From the NCBI RefSeq assembly GCF_024360925.2, contig NZ_CP113517.1:3720001-3784000 (forward strand): 64,000 bases of DNA. The letters run 5' to 3'. Below are positions 34,336 to 43,734 of the stretch, one piece after another. Position 1 is the stretch's first letter. Each line of letters opens with the position of its first letter. A model generated the notes under the pieces. It was given only the letters and a program-made list of their open reading frames with translations. It had not been told where the DNA came from and did not search any database. This stretch comes from Methylomonas rapida. Lineage in GTDB: Bacteria; Pseudomonadota; Gammaproteobacteria; Methylococcales; Methylomonadaceae. The translations under genes and the position numbers were made by a program.

Positions 34336-36525
34336 TTAATTCTGCAATATATTCTTGCCCTTGATCACGACATCCTTGTTGGCCTTGGCGTTGATTTCTC
34401 CTGTCCCCTTGATCGTGATGTCCTTGCCGGATATCGTAATCGTGCCGTCCTTTTTCATCGTGATACTGGCCTTGCCGGTTTTGATGGTGACCGAATCGCC
34501 GGCATCGATGACCAGATTCTTGCCCACTTTCAGGCTGTCATCCTTGCCCACCGACCCGCTACGGTTTTCTCCGATAGTGGAACTCTGATTCTTGCCTACG
34601 CTGACGGTCTGATCTTTGCCAACACTTACCGAATGAGAATTGCCGATGTTGGTCGCCTGATTGGCGCCGACGTTGACCGTTCTGGCCGCGCCCACCACGA
34701 CCTCTTGCGCCGCGCCGATCGCAATGGCTTCGTTGACGCCGACCGATCGCGTCCTATTCAGGCCAATCGTGATCGTTTCATTGGAGCCGACGGTTTCCGT
34801 GCGGTTGACGCCGATGGTGATATTCTCGTTACTCCCTACTTTTTCGGTCCGGTTGACGCCAATCGTGATAGTTTCGTTGTTGTCCACGGTTTCGGTGCGA
34901 TCATGCTTGACGTGCGTGGTTTCGTCGTGATCGATGGTTTTGCTGCGATCGTGGCCGACCCAATGCGTTTCGTCGTTCTCGACTTCGATATCCTGATTCT
35001 TTTCGGCGTGGAGATAAACCTGCTCCGAGCCTTTTTTGTCTTCGAAGCGCAGTTCGTTGGCATTCGCGGAAGAACCACCCTTGGACGAGCGGGACAGAAT
35101 GCCGGTTTGCGTCATATTGGCCGGCAACGCATAGGGCGGCATGTTGTCACCGTTGTAGACGCTGCCTACGATCAAGGGTTGATCGGGGTCGCCTTCCAGA
35201 AATTCGATCACCACTTCATGACCGATGCGCGGAATGGCAACCATGCCCCAGTTCTTGCCGGCCCAGGGATGCGCCACCCTGACCCAGCATGAACTGTCCT
35301 GATCCTTTTTACCGAAGCGATCCCAGTGAAACTGCACCTTCACCCGACCGTATTTATCCGTGTAGATTTCTTCGCCGGCAGGCCCCACCACGACGGCCGT
35401 CTGCGCGCCATGCACGAGCGGTTTGGGGCTGACTCTGGACGCGCGAAACGGATGTTTATTGTCTTGAGCAATGAAACTGCAATCGAACAATTTCCCTGCT
35501 CCCCCCCGCAGCGAACTGGAAAAATATTCTTCCAAAACCATGTGGTAGCTCGCGGAAACGATCAAATATTGTTTGTTTTGGTCATCGCGCGGATGATCCT
35601 GCAAGGTAAAAACATGACCTGTCGCCAACCCGCGCGCGTTGCCCTGCCCTTCGCTACGATCGAAGCGCGCATGCAGTTCTTCGATACGCTGGCGGACGAA
35701 ATGATCGCCAGTGCTGGTTTCGGTGTAATGTCCCGGATAATCGAAGAATTCATGCTCCGCATGGGCATGCGATTCTTTGAGATTCAACTTGACCAGCAGA
35801 TTGGCTTTGGGCTTTTTGAAGTCATAGTCGGTGATTTCGTAACGCCCCGTCTGCACTTCCCGCGAAAATCCCCACTGGAAAACATGATCGGCACGGGTTT
35901 TGTCCACGAGGCCCGTTTCGACATGATACGGAATCCTGGCATAACCGGGAAATGGGCCGAGAGCGGTATTGGCATCGACCAGATACAGCGTGTGTTTGTT
36001 CTGTTCGTGGCTAAAGTAATAAAAAATGCCTTCTTCTTCCATCAAGCGACTGACGAAATTGAAGTCGGTTTCCCTGTATTGCACACAGTATTCCCGCTTG
36101 GTGTAGCTGCCGGTGAGCTTGAGCTGAAAGTCGCTGAAGCCCTGGTCACGAAAAACTTGCGAGATAATTTCGGGCGCGGTTAGATTTTGAAAGATGCGGC
36201 AATTGGCGGTGCGCGTCAAAAACCACAGCCAGGGCCTTACTTCGGCGCGGTAATGAAAGTATTCATTGATGTTGCCATATTGACCGAAACGGCTGACATA
36301 GCCATTGAAATAGCGCCAGCTGCCATCGTCCAGCTGCATGCGAATCGTGAAGTTTTCGCCCAATAATGATTCGGGCGCGATGTCGGATTTTTCGCTTAAT
36401 AAATCAAGTTGAAATTCGAAGGGCTCGCTTAGGCTTTCTTTGCCATGCATTTGATAAAACAGCAAAGTGTTTTCGCGTAACGGCGTAAACACTTGAATTT
36501 TGCGGTTTTCTTGGATGGCTGCCAT
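34336..36525 (-). CDS. vgrG: VgrG type VI secretion spike protein
   Basis: A 729-residue T6SS tip protein. The gp27-like part has the usual blocks (YFHYRAEVRPWLWFLTRTA, REYCVQYRETDFNFVSRLME, EGIFYYFSHE), and the gp5 OB fold has VVVGPAGEEIYTDKYGRVKV, SCWVRVAHPWAGKNWG, IPRIGHEVVIEFLEGDPDQP. After about 520 comes a long beta-helix of ~8-residue repeats of the type xVGxNxTxxI (over 15 turns). It heads the cargo operon. No effector domain is fused; toxicity is supplied by the DUF4150-GHH protein. No sheath or baseplate genes are in the window, so this is an orphan VgrG island. Confidence 0.95.
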   Translation of the reverse strand: MAAIQENRKIQVFTPLRENTLLFYQMHGKESLSEPFEFQLDLLSEKSDIAPESLLGENFTIRMQLDDGSWRYFNGYVSRFGQYGNINEYFHYRAEVRPWLWFLTRTANCRIFQNLTAPEIISQVFRDQGFSDFQLKLTGSYTKREYCVQYRETDFNFVSRLMEEEGIFYYFSHEQNKHTLYLVDANTALGPFPGYARIPYHVETGLVDKTRADHVFQWGFSREVQTGRYEITDYDFKKPKANLLVKLNLKESHAHAEHEFFDYPGHYTETSTGDHFVRQRIEELHARFDRSEGQGNARGLATGHVFTLQDHPRDDQNKQYLIVSASYHMVLEEYFSSSLRGGAGKLFDCSFIAQDNKHPFRASRVSPKPLVHGAQTAVVVGPAGEEIYTDKYGRVKVQFHWDRFGKKDQDSSCWVRVAHPWAGKNWGMVAIPRIGHEVVIEFLEGDPDQPLIVGSVYNGDNMPPYALPANMTQTGILSRSSKGGSSANANELRFEDKKGSEQVYLHAEKNQDIEVENDETHWVGHDRSKTIDHDETTHVKHDRTETVDNNETITIGVNRTEKVGSNENITIGVNRTETVGSNETITIGLNRTRSVGVNEAIAIGAAQEVVVGAARTVNVGANQATNIGNSHSVSVGKDQTVSVGKNQSSTIGENRSGSVGKDDSLKVGKNLVIDAGDSVTIKTGKASITMKKDGTITISGKDITIKGTGEINAKANKDVVIKGKNILQN

Positions 36526-36767
36526 CGTTTTTGATTCCTGGGAATGAAAGTTTCTGTATTGAGATCAGGCAGTTTGTAGTCCTGTACAAAAGTACCGATC
36601 AAAACCAATATCGTCGTTCCGGTGCATGCCAAAAAACCTGAAAATTTGAAACCGTAGCCCTGCCTTCGGCTATTGTCGATTCATCTAACACTACATTGGC
36701 CGGGTTTGTATACCATTTTTCGCTGGCTAACAAGGCATTTTTATCGTCACCGTGACGCCCGATCCGG

Positions 36768-37718
36768 CTAATGGGCATTGACGATTTGAATGACCTCCGC
36801 GGCAATACTGACCGCGATTTCCTCGGGGGTGTGGCTGTTGATCGACACCCCCATGGGCGCATGAATGTCCTGCCAATAGTGCAGCGGCAATGTATGACTC
36901 AGCCGCTGTTTTAGCAGTGCAATTTTATGCCGACTACCCAGCAAGCCAAGATAGGCAAAGCGTTTGCCGGCCAGCTTGGATAGCACCAGCTCGTCCGTGT
37001 AATGATCAGGCGTCATGATGAATACGAATACGTCCGAGCCTTCAGGAATATGCCCGGCAATATCGGCATAGGAAAGCCGTTTTTTGTGCTGGACACCATT
37101 GCCAAGCGGCAGCGAATCGAGCGGTTCACGTTCATCGATCACGCTGATATCGAAATCAAGCATAGTCAACACTTTGGATAACGCCAAACCGACGTGCCCG
37201 GCTCCAATGATATAGGCCCGTTTGCATTGTCCAATGGTTTCCCTATAAAGCCAATTTTCGCCGTCCACGAACTCGCCTGAGACAAAATCCGCCGCCGGCG
37301 CAAGCTTCATCCCCCGCGCGGAAACACACCAATTTAACGGCACACAGCTGCGGCAACTTGCCAATAAACGCTCAAAAGCTTGCCGGTCATTCGAACTGCA
37401 GGGATAAATCAGCACCGTCTGTTCGCCGCCGCAAATCATGCCGGAAGGCGCTATGTTGTCCGAGGGATGATGAGCGCGACGGCAGATTTTTGGCGTGGCT
37501 TCACCATCCGCCAACATACGCTGGGCTATTGCGATAGTCTCAGCTTCGATCAAACCGCCGCCTATCGTACCGATACACTCACTGGCTGTCAGCGCCATTT
37601 TGGCACCCACTTTGCGCGGCGTACTGCCACGGCTTTCGGTGACGATCAACAATACCGCGGACTGATGCGCATCGAATGCATCGAGCAGCCATCGCCAGAT
37701 TGCGCCCGGCTCAGCCAA
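36768..37718 (-). CDS. xdhC: XdhC-family molybdenum-cofactor insertion protein
   Basis: 316 residues. The N-terminal XdhC_CoxI domain has GSTPRKVGAKMAL, CIGTIGGGLIEAE and SGMICGGEQTVLIYP (Cys for Moco binding). The C-terminal Rossmann domain has AYIIGAGHVGLALSKVL and FAYLGLLGSRHK. XdhC binds and sulfurates the cofactor and loads it into XdhB. It is last in the purine operon, overlapping the membrane-protein gene by 8 bp. The 240 bp to vgrG hold no recognised gene. Confidence 0.92.
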   Translation of the reverse strand: MAEPGAIWRWLLDAFDAHQSAVLLIVTESRGSTPRKVGAKMALTASECIGTIGGGLIEAETIAIAQRMLADGEATPKICRRAHHPSDNIAPSGMICGGEQTVLIYPCSSNDRQAFERLLASCRSCVPLNWCVSARGMKLAPAADFVSGEFVDGENWLYRETIGQCKRAYIIGAGHVGLALSKVLTMLDFDISVIDEREPLDSLPLGNGVQHKKRLSYADIAGHIPEGSDVFVFIMTPDHYTDELVLSKLAGKRFAYLGLLGSRHKIALLKQRLSHTLPLHYWQDIHAPMGVSINSHTPEEIAVSIAAEVIQIVNAH

Positions 37719-38205
37719 ACCACACCTCGCTCAAGGCAAAATAAATCGCCATCAGGGCCGAATAGGCCGCACTCGCCAAAAAACGCCAAGTCAGCGGCAC
37801 CCGGTTTTGTATCAAATAATTCATCAGCAGACCGACCGGCACGATATGCAGAAAAGAATCCAACCCTATGCTCAATAACTGCCAATTCAGCTCGGACCAG
37901 CGCGCGGAAAACAGACGGATGAACAGCAAATGCCGGGCGATCCATAGCGGATTGAAGAAAGCTTGCGCCAGCAAGGCCCTGTTCAGCGAATTCCAGCGTC
38001 CCGGCAGGCCAAACCGGCTATGAATCCAGCGGAAATAGGACGGAATTTCCGTCGCGTACACTGTCGCCCCCACAAGCAGCAAGCCCAATGCCCTAGACGG
38101 GGAAAACTCACCGACTATCAGCGTGGCTATCGTATCGCCAGCGGCATAGATCAAGCCACCGCGCAGCGCGGTACGCCAGTCAGGCAGGAGAAATATTTTT
38201 GCCAT
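37711..38205 (-). CDS. Four-helix integral membrane protein within the purine operon
   Basis: About 164 residues from MAKIFLLPDWR (a start three codons earlier also exists). Hydrophobic segments: LRGGLIYAAGDTIATLIVG, ALGLLLVGATVYATEIP, FFNPLWIARHLLFIRLF, and two C-terminal stretches (LLSIGLDSFLHIVPVGLLM, FLASAAYSALMAIYFAL). A weak likeness to Mpv17/PMP22 proteins (GGLIYAAGD) is noted. It overlaps xdhB by 26 bp and xdhC by 8 bp. In this setting a purine or product transport role is possible but unproven. Confidence 0.65.
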   Translation of the reverse strand: MAKIFLLPDWRTALRGGLIYAAGDTIATLIVGEFSPSRALGLLLVGATVYATEIPSYFRWIHSRFGLPGRWNSLNRALLAQAFFNPLWIARHLLFIRLFSARWSELNWQLLSIGLDSFLHIVPVGLLMNYLIQNRVPLTWRFLASAAYSALMAIYFALSEVWFG

Positions 38206-40447
38206 ACAATGCAAGCAGCACTCGTTCCGGCGTCATTGGCGCATCAAAGTCGGCTTGCCACCCCGGATTGAAGGCCTGTATGGCCTTGGTCAGCGCAAAA
38301 TAAACCGCAATACCGTACATTAAAGGCGGCTCGCCGACGGCTTTGGAATGCAGCAAGCCCGACGGATTGTCTGCATTCTCTAAAAAGTTTACATCTATTT
38401 CCGGAGCAAAATGCATGTCCGGAATCTTGTATACGCTCAATTTGCCGGTCTGCAGCCGGCCGCCGGCGTCGTACGCCACCTGTTCCAGCGTCATCCAACC
38501 CAATCCCTGCACGACCGCGCCTTCGATCTGGCCTCTATCGATGATTTCGTCCAAGGGTTTACCGTCGTCGTGCACGATGCTGACCCGGTCGATGCAATAG
38601 CGGCCGCGCAAACAATCGACGGTCACTTCGACCGAAGCACAACCATAAACATGGTAGACAAAGGGATGGCCCTTGTTGACCGTCCGGTCGAAGAATACAT
38701 CCGGCGTCGCATAATGGGCGTGAGCGGACAGCGCCGTCCGCGCCAGGTAAGCCTGGCTGATCAGTTTGTTCCAGGACAGATCGGTCGGCTGGCCTTGGTA
38801 AACGACACGCTCGTTTTCGATGCTTAGTCGCGAGACCTCTGTGTTCTCCAATAAACCGGCCGCGACCGTCAATAACCTTTGTTTGATTTGCGAACAGGCC
38901 ATGCGCGCGGCCTGACCGTTCATGTCGGCGCCGGTGCTGGCGGCGGTCGGCGACATATTTGCGATGCGGCCGGTATTGGTGCTTTCGATCTTGATCCGCT
39001 GCTCGGCAATGCCGAAGGTTTGGGCGACGACTTTGACGAGCTTGCTTTTGACGCCCTGCCCCATCTCCACCGCGCCGCAACTGACATTGACGCTGCCGTC
39101 GGCATAGACGTGCACCAGTGCGTCGGCCTGATTCAAAAACGTCGCGGTAAACGAGATGCCGAAGCAAATCGGCATGATCGCCATGGCTTTTTTTTCCAGG
39201 GTATGCGTGGCATTAAACGCGTCTATCTCCCGTTGGCGCTGGCGCCAAGCGAAATTCTGCTCGGCTTGCGCCCAACTGGATTCGGTCTGGCAACGTTGCG
39301 CCGGCATGCCGTAATAAAAGCTATCGCCTTCTTTCAGCAAGTTGCGCCGTTGCAGTTCGCTGGGTTCGACGCCCATGGCTTGGGCAGCCTTGAAAATCGC
39401 CGCTTCCAATGCAAACATCGCCTGCGGCCCGCCGAAACCGCGGAACGCGGTATTGGGCGGCAAGTGGGTGCGACAACTCACCGCACTGACTTGCATGTTC
39501 GGAGTGTAATAGGCATTGCCGGCATGAAACAGCGTGCGTTCCAGAATCGCCAGCGACAAATCGGCATAGGCACCGGCGTTTTGATAAAAATCCACCTGAT
39601 AAGCCAGTATCTTGCCGTCCGCATCCAGGCCCAGTTTGAAATCCGCCTCATAGGGATGGCGCTTGCCGGTGATGTTGCAATCCTCGTCGCGGCGCAACGT
39701 CAGTTTGACCGGGCGCTGCAGATGTAAAGCCGCCAGCGCCACCATCGCCGCAAACGGCGTGGCCTGCTCTTCCTTGCCGCCGAAGCCGCCGCCCAATCGT
39801 AATACGTCAACTTCCACCTGATGCATGGCCAAGCCCAGCATCCGGGCGATGATGCGTTGCGTCATGCCGGGCGATTGCGTGGCCGAAAACACTTTCAATC
39901 CTCGATTTTCCAACGGATAGGCGATCGCAGCCTGGGTTTCCAGATACATGTGTTCCTGGGCGCCGGTCCGCGCCGAGCCTTCGACGATCCATGCGCATTC
40001 GGCAAAAGCGGCCTCGACATCGCCGCAAGCGAATAGCCGTTTGGGTGCGATGTGCAATCCTAAGCCGTCCGCTGCGCGGGCGTCGAAAACCGCCGGCAAA
40101 GGCTGATAATCGACTGTCACCAAGGCTGCGGCCTGCCGGGCTATGCTTGCAGATTCGGCCACGACCAAGGCTAAAACCTGGCCGTGGTAAACCACTTCCT
40201 TATCGGCCAGTAATACCTCGTCGGTGGCGACATTGCCGACCTGGTTCTGGCCAGGAATGTCCGCGGCGGTGAAGATTTTGACGACGCCCGGCAAGGCGTG
40301 CGCCGCTTGTGTATCCAGTTTCTCGATCAGGCCGTGCGCCAGCGTAGACAGTACCGGTTGCAGGAACAAGCAATCGGCTGGAGCCGGCAGATCGTCAGTA
40401 AACTGCGACGCCCCCATCGCGTGTAATGCGGCATCATCCAAGCGCAT
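38180..40447 (-). CDS. xdhB: Xanthine dehydrogenase, molybdopterin-binding subunit
   Basis: 755 residues. It has the family's substrate and cofactor motifs: LGGGFGGKEEQATPFAAM, TAFRGFGGPQAMFALE (Arg that orients purine substrate), VEMGQGVKSKLVKVVAQ, TAASTGADMNGQAA and the catalytic Glu in KAVGEPPLMYGIAVYF. It oxidises hypoxanthine to xanthine and urate together with XdhA. It overlaps xdhA by 14 bp and the membrane-protein gene downstream. Length is normal for a two-subunit bacterial enzyme. Confidence 0.95.
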   Translation of the reverse strand: MRLDDAALHAMGASQFTDDLPAPADCLFLQPVLSTLAHGLIEKLDTQAAHALPGVVKIFTAADIPGQNQVGNVATDEVLLADKEVVYHGQVLALVVAESASIARQAAALVTVDYQPLPAVFDARAADGLGLHIAPKRLFACGDVEAAFAECAWIVEGSARTGAQEHMYLETQAAIAYPLENRGLKVFSATQSPGMTQRIIARMLGLAMHQVEVDVLRLGGGFGGKEEQATPFAAMVALAALHLQRPVKLTLRRDEDCNITGKRHPYEADFKLGLDADGKILAYQVDFYQNAGAYADLSLAILERTLFHAGNAYYTPNMQVSAVSCRTHLPPNTAFRGFGGPQAMFALEAAIFKAAQAMGVEPSELQRRNLLKEGDSFYYGMPAQRCQTESSWAQAEQNFAWRQRQREIDAFNATHTLEKKAMAIMPICFGISFTATFLNQADALVHVYADGSVNVSCGAVEMGQGVKSKLVKVVAQTFGIAEQRIKIESTNTGRIANMSPTAASTGADMNGQAARMACSQIKQRLLTVAAGLLENTEVSRLSIENERVVYQGQPTDLSWNKLISQAYLARTALSAHAHYATPDVFFDRTVNKGHPFVYHVYGCASVEVTVDCLRGRYCIDRVSIVHDDGKPLDEIIDRGQIEGAVVQGLGWMTLEQVAYDAGGRLQTGKLSVYKIPDMHFAPEIDVNFLENADNPSGLLHSKAVGEPPLMYGIAVYFALTKAIQAFNPGWQADFDAPMTPERVLLALYGKNISPA

Positions 40448-41855
40448 GCAAGTCCTCCCAGCGAATCAGCTCCGGAAACAGTTTCAAGAAATGCGCGAAG
40501 AACAGTTGCCTGAACAACAAGCGCTTATATTCGATGGAGCCACGCAGATCGCCAATAGGCGCAATCTCGGTTTGGGCGATTGCCGCCGCGGCAAGCACGG
40601 TTTTAGCGTTGATCGCTTTGCCGCGCAGATAATCGCAGACCGTCGCCAGATACAGCGGTAGCGGCGCCACGCCGCCTGCCGCCAAATGCACATGATCAAT
40701 CACGCCATTGGCTAACCCAATCGACAGCGCGGAATTGACGCTGGCAATGTCCAAGTGCATGCGTTTGCAGACTTTTTCGAAACTGAAACTCGCCACGACA
40801 TTGACGGCGATTTCAGCGATGCGCTCGCCGGACTGCAGGGCGGTTTGTTTGTAGGCCAGGAAAAATTCGCGCAACGGCAGGCGCCGGCGCGAACCTCGCT
40901 TTTCCAGGATCAATTCCGCATCCAGCGCCAGAAAAAACACCGCCAAATCGGCGATCGGCGAGGCATTGGCCAGATTGCCGCCCAGCGTGGCATGCTGGCG
41001 TATCGGTGCCGAACACAGCAGCTGCAAGTCTTCGGCGATGCTCGGCAGCAGCTCTTGCAATACCGGCGACGTCCGCAGTTGTTCGATAGTGGTCCCGGCG
41101 GCTATGCGGCAGCGCTCACCGTCCAGGCGTATACAATCCTGATCGGCAATCCGGGGTAGAAATTGCAGGTTTGCAGCATTTGCGGTTTTAGCTTGATGCA
41201 CCATCAAATCGGTGCCGCCGGCTACCAAAATCCCTGTTTCCTTGGTTTGAGAGACAGCAGGCGTGGGCGCCGGTAAGCTCGCCAATTGAGCTTCGATATC
41301 GGCAAAATACGCGGGTAACAAGCGCCATTGCAGACAATCGTCTAGCCGCTTTGCCGGCTGCGATCGGGCCAAATCGAACTGTTCGCACAGTTGCTGAATC
41401 GCTCGTTTGATGCCGGCGTAACCGGTGCAGCGACAAAGGTTACCGGCCACCGCTTCGAGCGCCGCATCGACCTCCGAAGTCGGGCTATTCAGGAAAAACG
41501 CCGTCAGCGCGACGACGATGCCGGGCGAGCAGAAGCCGCATTGGATGCCGCCCTGCTCGACCAAAGCCTGTTGGATAGGATTTGGCTTAGTGCCGCTCAA
41601 GCCTTCTATCGTGACCACATGCCAGCCTGCCAGCGCGCCCAACGGCACCAGGCAAGCCGTCGCCGGCCGATAGACCAGCTTGCCGCTCTCGCGTGTGCCG
41701 AGCAAGACCAGGCAGGCTCCGCAATCGCCCTCGCGGCAACCTTCCTTGCAGCCGGTCAAATGCTGGCTGCCGCGAAGGATGTCCAACAGTGGCGTACTCT
41801 CTAAAGTCCGTTCGGTGACGACGGTTTGGTTCAGTAAAAAAGTGATAATGCTCAT
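40434..41855 (-). CDS. xdhA: Xanthine dehydrogenase, 2Fe-2S/FAD subunit
   Basis: 473 residues. A plant-type ferredoxin domain (about 1-75) has CKEGCREGDCGACLVLLG. The second 2Fe-2S domain has GIQCGFCSPGIVVAL and CRCTGYAGIKRAI. The FAD domain (about 205-370) has ILVAGGTDLMV and ATLGGNLANASPIADLA, then the CO dehydrogenase flavoprotein C-terminal domain. It passes electrons from the Mo site to NAD. It starts 3 bp after ade stops and overlaps xdhB. Confidence 0.95.
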   Translation of the reverse strand: MSIITFLLNQTVVTERTLESTPLLDILRGSQHLTGCKEGCREGDCGACLVLLGTRESGKLVYRPATACLVPLGALAGWHVVTIEGLSGTKPNPIQQALVEQGGIQCGFCSPGIVVALTAFFLNSPTSEVDAALEAVAGNLCRCTGYAGIKRAIQQLCEQFDLARSQPAKRLDDCLQWRLLPAYFADIEAQLASLPAPTPAVSQTKETGILVAGGTDLMVHQAKTANAANLQFLPRIADQDCIRLDGERCRIAAGTTIEQLRTSPVLQELLPSIAEDLQLLCSAPIRQHATLGGNLANASPIADLAVFFLALDAELILEKRGSRRRLPLREFFLAYKQTALQSGERIAEIAVNVVASFSFEKVCKRMHLDIASVNSALSIGLANGVIDHVHLAAGGVAPLPLYLATVCDYLRGKAINAKTVLAAAAIAQTEIAPIGDLRGSIEYKRLLFRQLFFAHFLKLFPELIRWEDLHALG

Positions 41856-41858
41856 GGC

Positions 41859-43520
41859 TCACACCGCCAGCAGGGTGAATTCGAAGCGTTGACCGTCGAA
41901 CAAGCCCTGGTCGCTGAGCTTCAGCTCCGGTATGACCAACAAGGCCATGAACGACAGAGTCATGAACGGCGCCCGCAACGGCGAGCCCATCTGTTTGGCC
42001 AGCTGGTCCAACTCGGCATAGCGATTTGCCACGCCGTCGCCGGCGGCATCGCTCATCAAACCCGCGATCGGCAACGGCAAGCTATGGATTTGATCGTCAC
42101 AGACACAGGCGATACCGCCTTGGCTGGCGATGACGCTGTTTACCGCCCGGCAAACCGAATCGGCATCGCAGCCGACCGCGATGAGGTTGTGGGAATCGTG
42201 GGCGACGCTGGAAGCCAAGGCACCCTGGCGCAAGCCAAAGCCATTGATGAAAGCGACGGCCGGCTGGGCCGGTTGGTAACGGTTCACGACCACCAGCCAG
42301 AGCAGGTCTCTTTCCAGATCGGGTACGATGCAGCCGTCGCGGACTTTGGGCGCCAGCTGCAATTGCCGGGTCAGCAATTCGCCGTCCAGAGCCTGGATGA
42401 CTCGAATCGGCTGACCGGAATCAGCAATTTGCAAATCGGCTGCTTGCACGGGACGGGCATTGAAGCAGTTGATGATTTGCGGCTTGCTCGATGGCAATAG
42501 CGATAGGCCATATTCTGCGACCAAGCGGCCTCTTATCCAGGTTTTGACTGGCTTGAGTGTGGTCAAATTGGCCAGCAGCACCGCGTCCATGCTATCGCCA
42601 GCCCGCAGTTGCCCGACCGGCAAATCATAATGATCAATCGGATTCAGGCAGGCGCATTGAAGTACGTCGAATACATCATGGCCGTGCGCAAGCGCGCGGG
42701 CCACCAATTGGTTGATGTGGCCGGCCTGCAAGTCGTCCGGATGCTTGTCGTCGCTGCACAGCATCACTTGGTCGGGATAGCGCCCGATCAAGGGATGCAA
42801 GGCTTCGAAATTGCGCGCGGCCGAGCCTTCGCGGATCAAAATCTTCATGCCGCAGGCCAATTTGGCTTCGGCTTCCTGCAAGCTGCTGCATTCGTGGTCT
42901 GTCGTGATGCCGGCTGCAGCATAACGCGCAGCCTCTTCCCCACTCAAACCGGGCGCGTGGCCGTCGATCGGCAAGCCGAAGCGGCGCGCCAAAGCCAGTT
43001 TGGCCAGCACCTCGGGGTCGCCATTCAGTACGCCGGGATAATTCATCATCTCCGACAAATAGCGGATTTGGCCACCTTCGAATAGCGCCTGGATTTGGTT
43101 GACATCCAACGTGGCGCCGGCGGTTTCGAACGGCGTGGCCGGCACGCAGGACGGCGCGCCGAAAAAGAACTTGAACGGGGTATCGCTGGCATCGTTCTGC
43201 ATGAATTCGATGCCGGCGACGCCGAGCACATTGGCGATTTCGTGCGGATCGGAAACGCAAGCCACCGTCCCATGGCGGACTGCCAAGCGGGCGAATTCGC
43301 TCGGCGTCAGCATCGAGCTTTCGATATGCACATGGGCGTCGATGAAGCCTGGAATCAAATACGGCAGGCTGGGATCGGCCGGGCCGAGTTCGTTGATGAC
43401 TGTTATGTTGCCGTCGCGCCAAGCCACTTCGGCGCGCGCAATGCGCCGTGCCTGGATTTGCACGACATTGGCTAGCAATGAACCGCTGGAGGAAGCGGGC
43501 GCTGAATTCGTTTCCGGCAT
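41859..43520 (-). CDS. ade: Adenine deaminase
   Basis: 553 residues. The amidohydrolase metal motif is LIPGFIDAHVHIESSMLTPS; other ligands lie in GTVACVSDPHEIANVLG, LPIDGHAPGLSGEEAARY and MLCSDDKHPDDL, with HDSHNLIAVG in the C-terminal domain. It converts adenine to hypoxanthine, the substrate of the xanthine dehydrogenase encoded just downstream. It is the first gene of the ade-xdhA-xdhB-membrane-xdhC operon. Confidence 0.95.
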   Translation of the reverse strand: MPETNSAPASSSGSLLANVVQIQARRIARAEVAWRDGNITVINELGPADPSLPYLIPGFIDAHVHIESSMLTPSEFARLAVRHGTVACVSDPHEIANVLGVAGIEFMQNDASDTPFKFFFGAPSCVPATPFETAGATLDVNQIQALFEGGQIRYLSEMMNYPGVLNGDPEVLAKLALARRFGLPIDGHAPGLSGEEAARYAAAGITTDHECSSLQEAEAKLACGMKILIREGSAARNFEALHPLIGRYPDQVMLCSDDKHPDDLQAGHINQLVARALAHGHDVFDVLQCACLNPIDHYDLPVGQLRAGDSMDAVLLANLTTLKPVKTWIRGRLVAEYGLSLLPSSKPQIINCFNARPVQAADLQIADSGQPIRVIQALDGELLTRQLQLAPKVRDGCIVPDLERDLLWLVVVNRYQPAQPAVAFINGFGLRQGALASSVAHDSHNLIAVGCDADSVCRAVNSVIASQGGIACVCDDQIHSLPLPIAGLMSDAAGDGVANRYAELDQLAKQMGSPLRAPFMTLSFMALLVIPELKLSDQGLFDGQRFEFTLLAV

Positions 43521-43734
43521 GGTGCTAATCCGTTAGTGGTTATTTTTATGGATCGAGTATAGCCCAGCACGGAGGATAGCGGGTTTTATCAATGATGGGT
43601 TCTGTTACGGCGCCAACTCGCGTTAAAATAGCAGGCCGCTTAGGCGACATCATTTTCTTTGCTCGAAACAACTATCAGCATGACGCTGGTTAAAACAAAA
43701 AGTCTTTCATAGAGCCAACTAGGTCAATAAACAC

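Noticed and set aside
34550..34930. Possible CRISPR-like array from regularly spaced repeats
   Set aside because: The repeats are in-frame codons of the VgrG beta-helix, with no constant repeat/unique spacer pattern.
34096..36183. Plus-strand frames of 285-398 codons opposite vgrG
   Set aside because: Antisense shadows of vgrG repeats (Asp/Ala/Arg-rich repeats mirror the beta-helix); no RBS or family.
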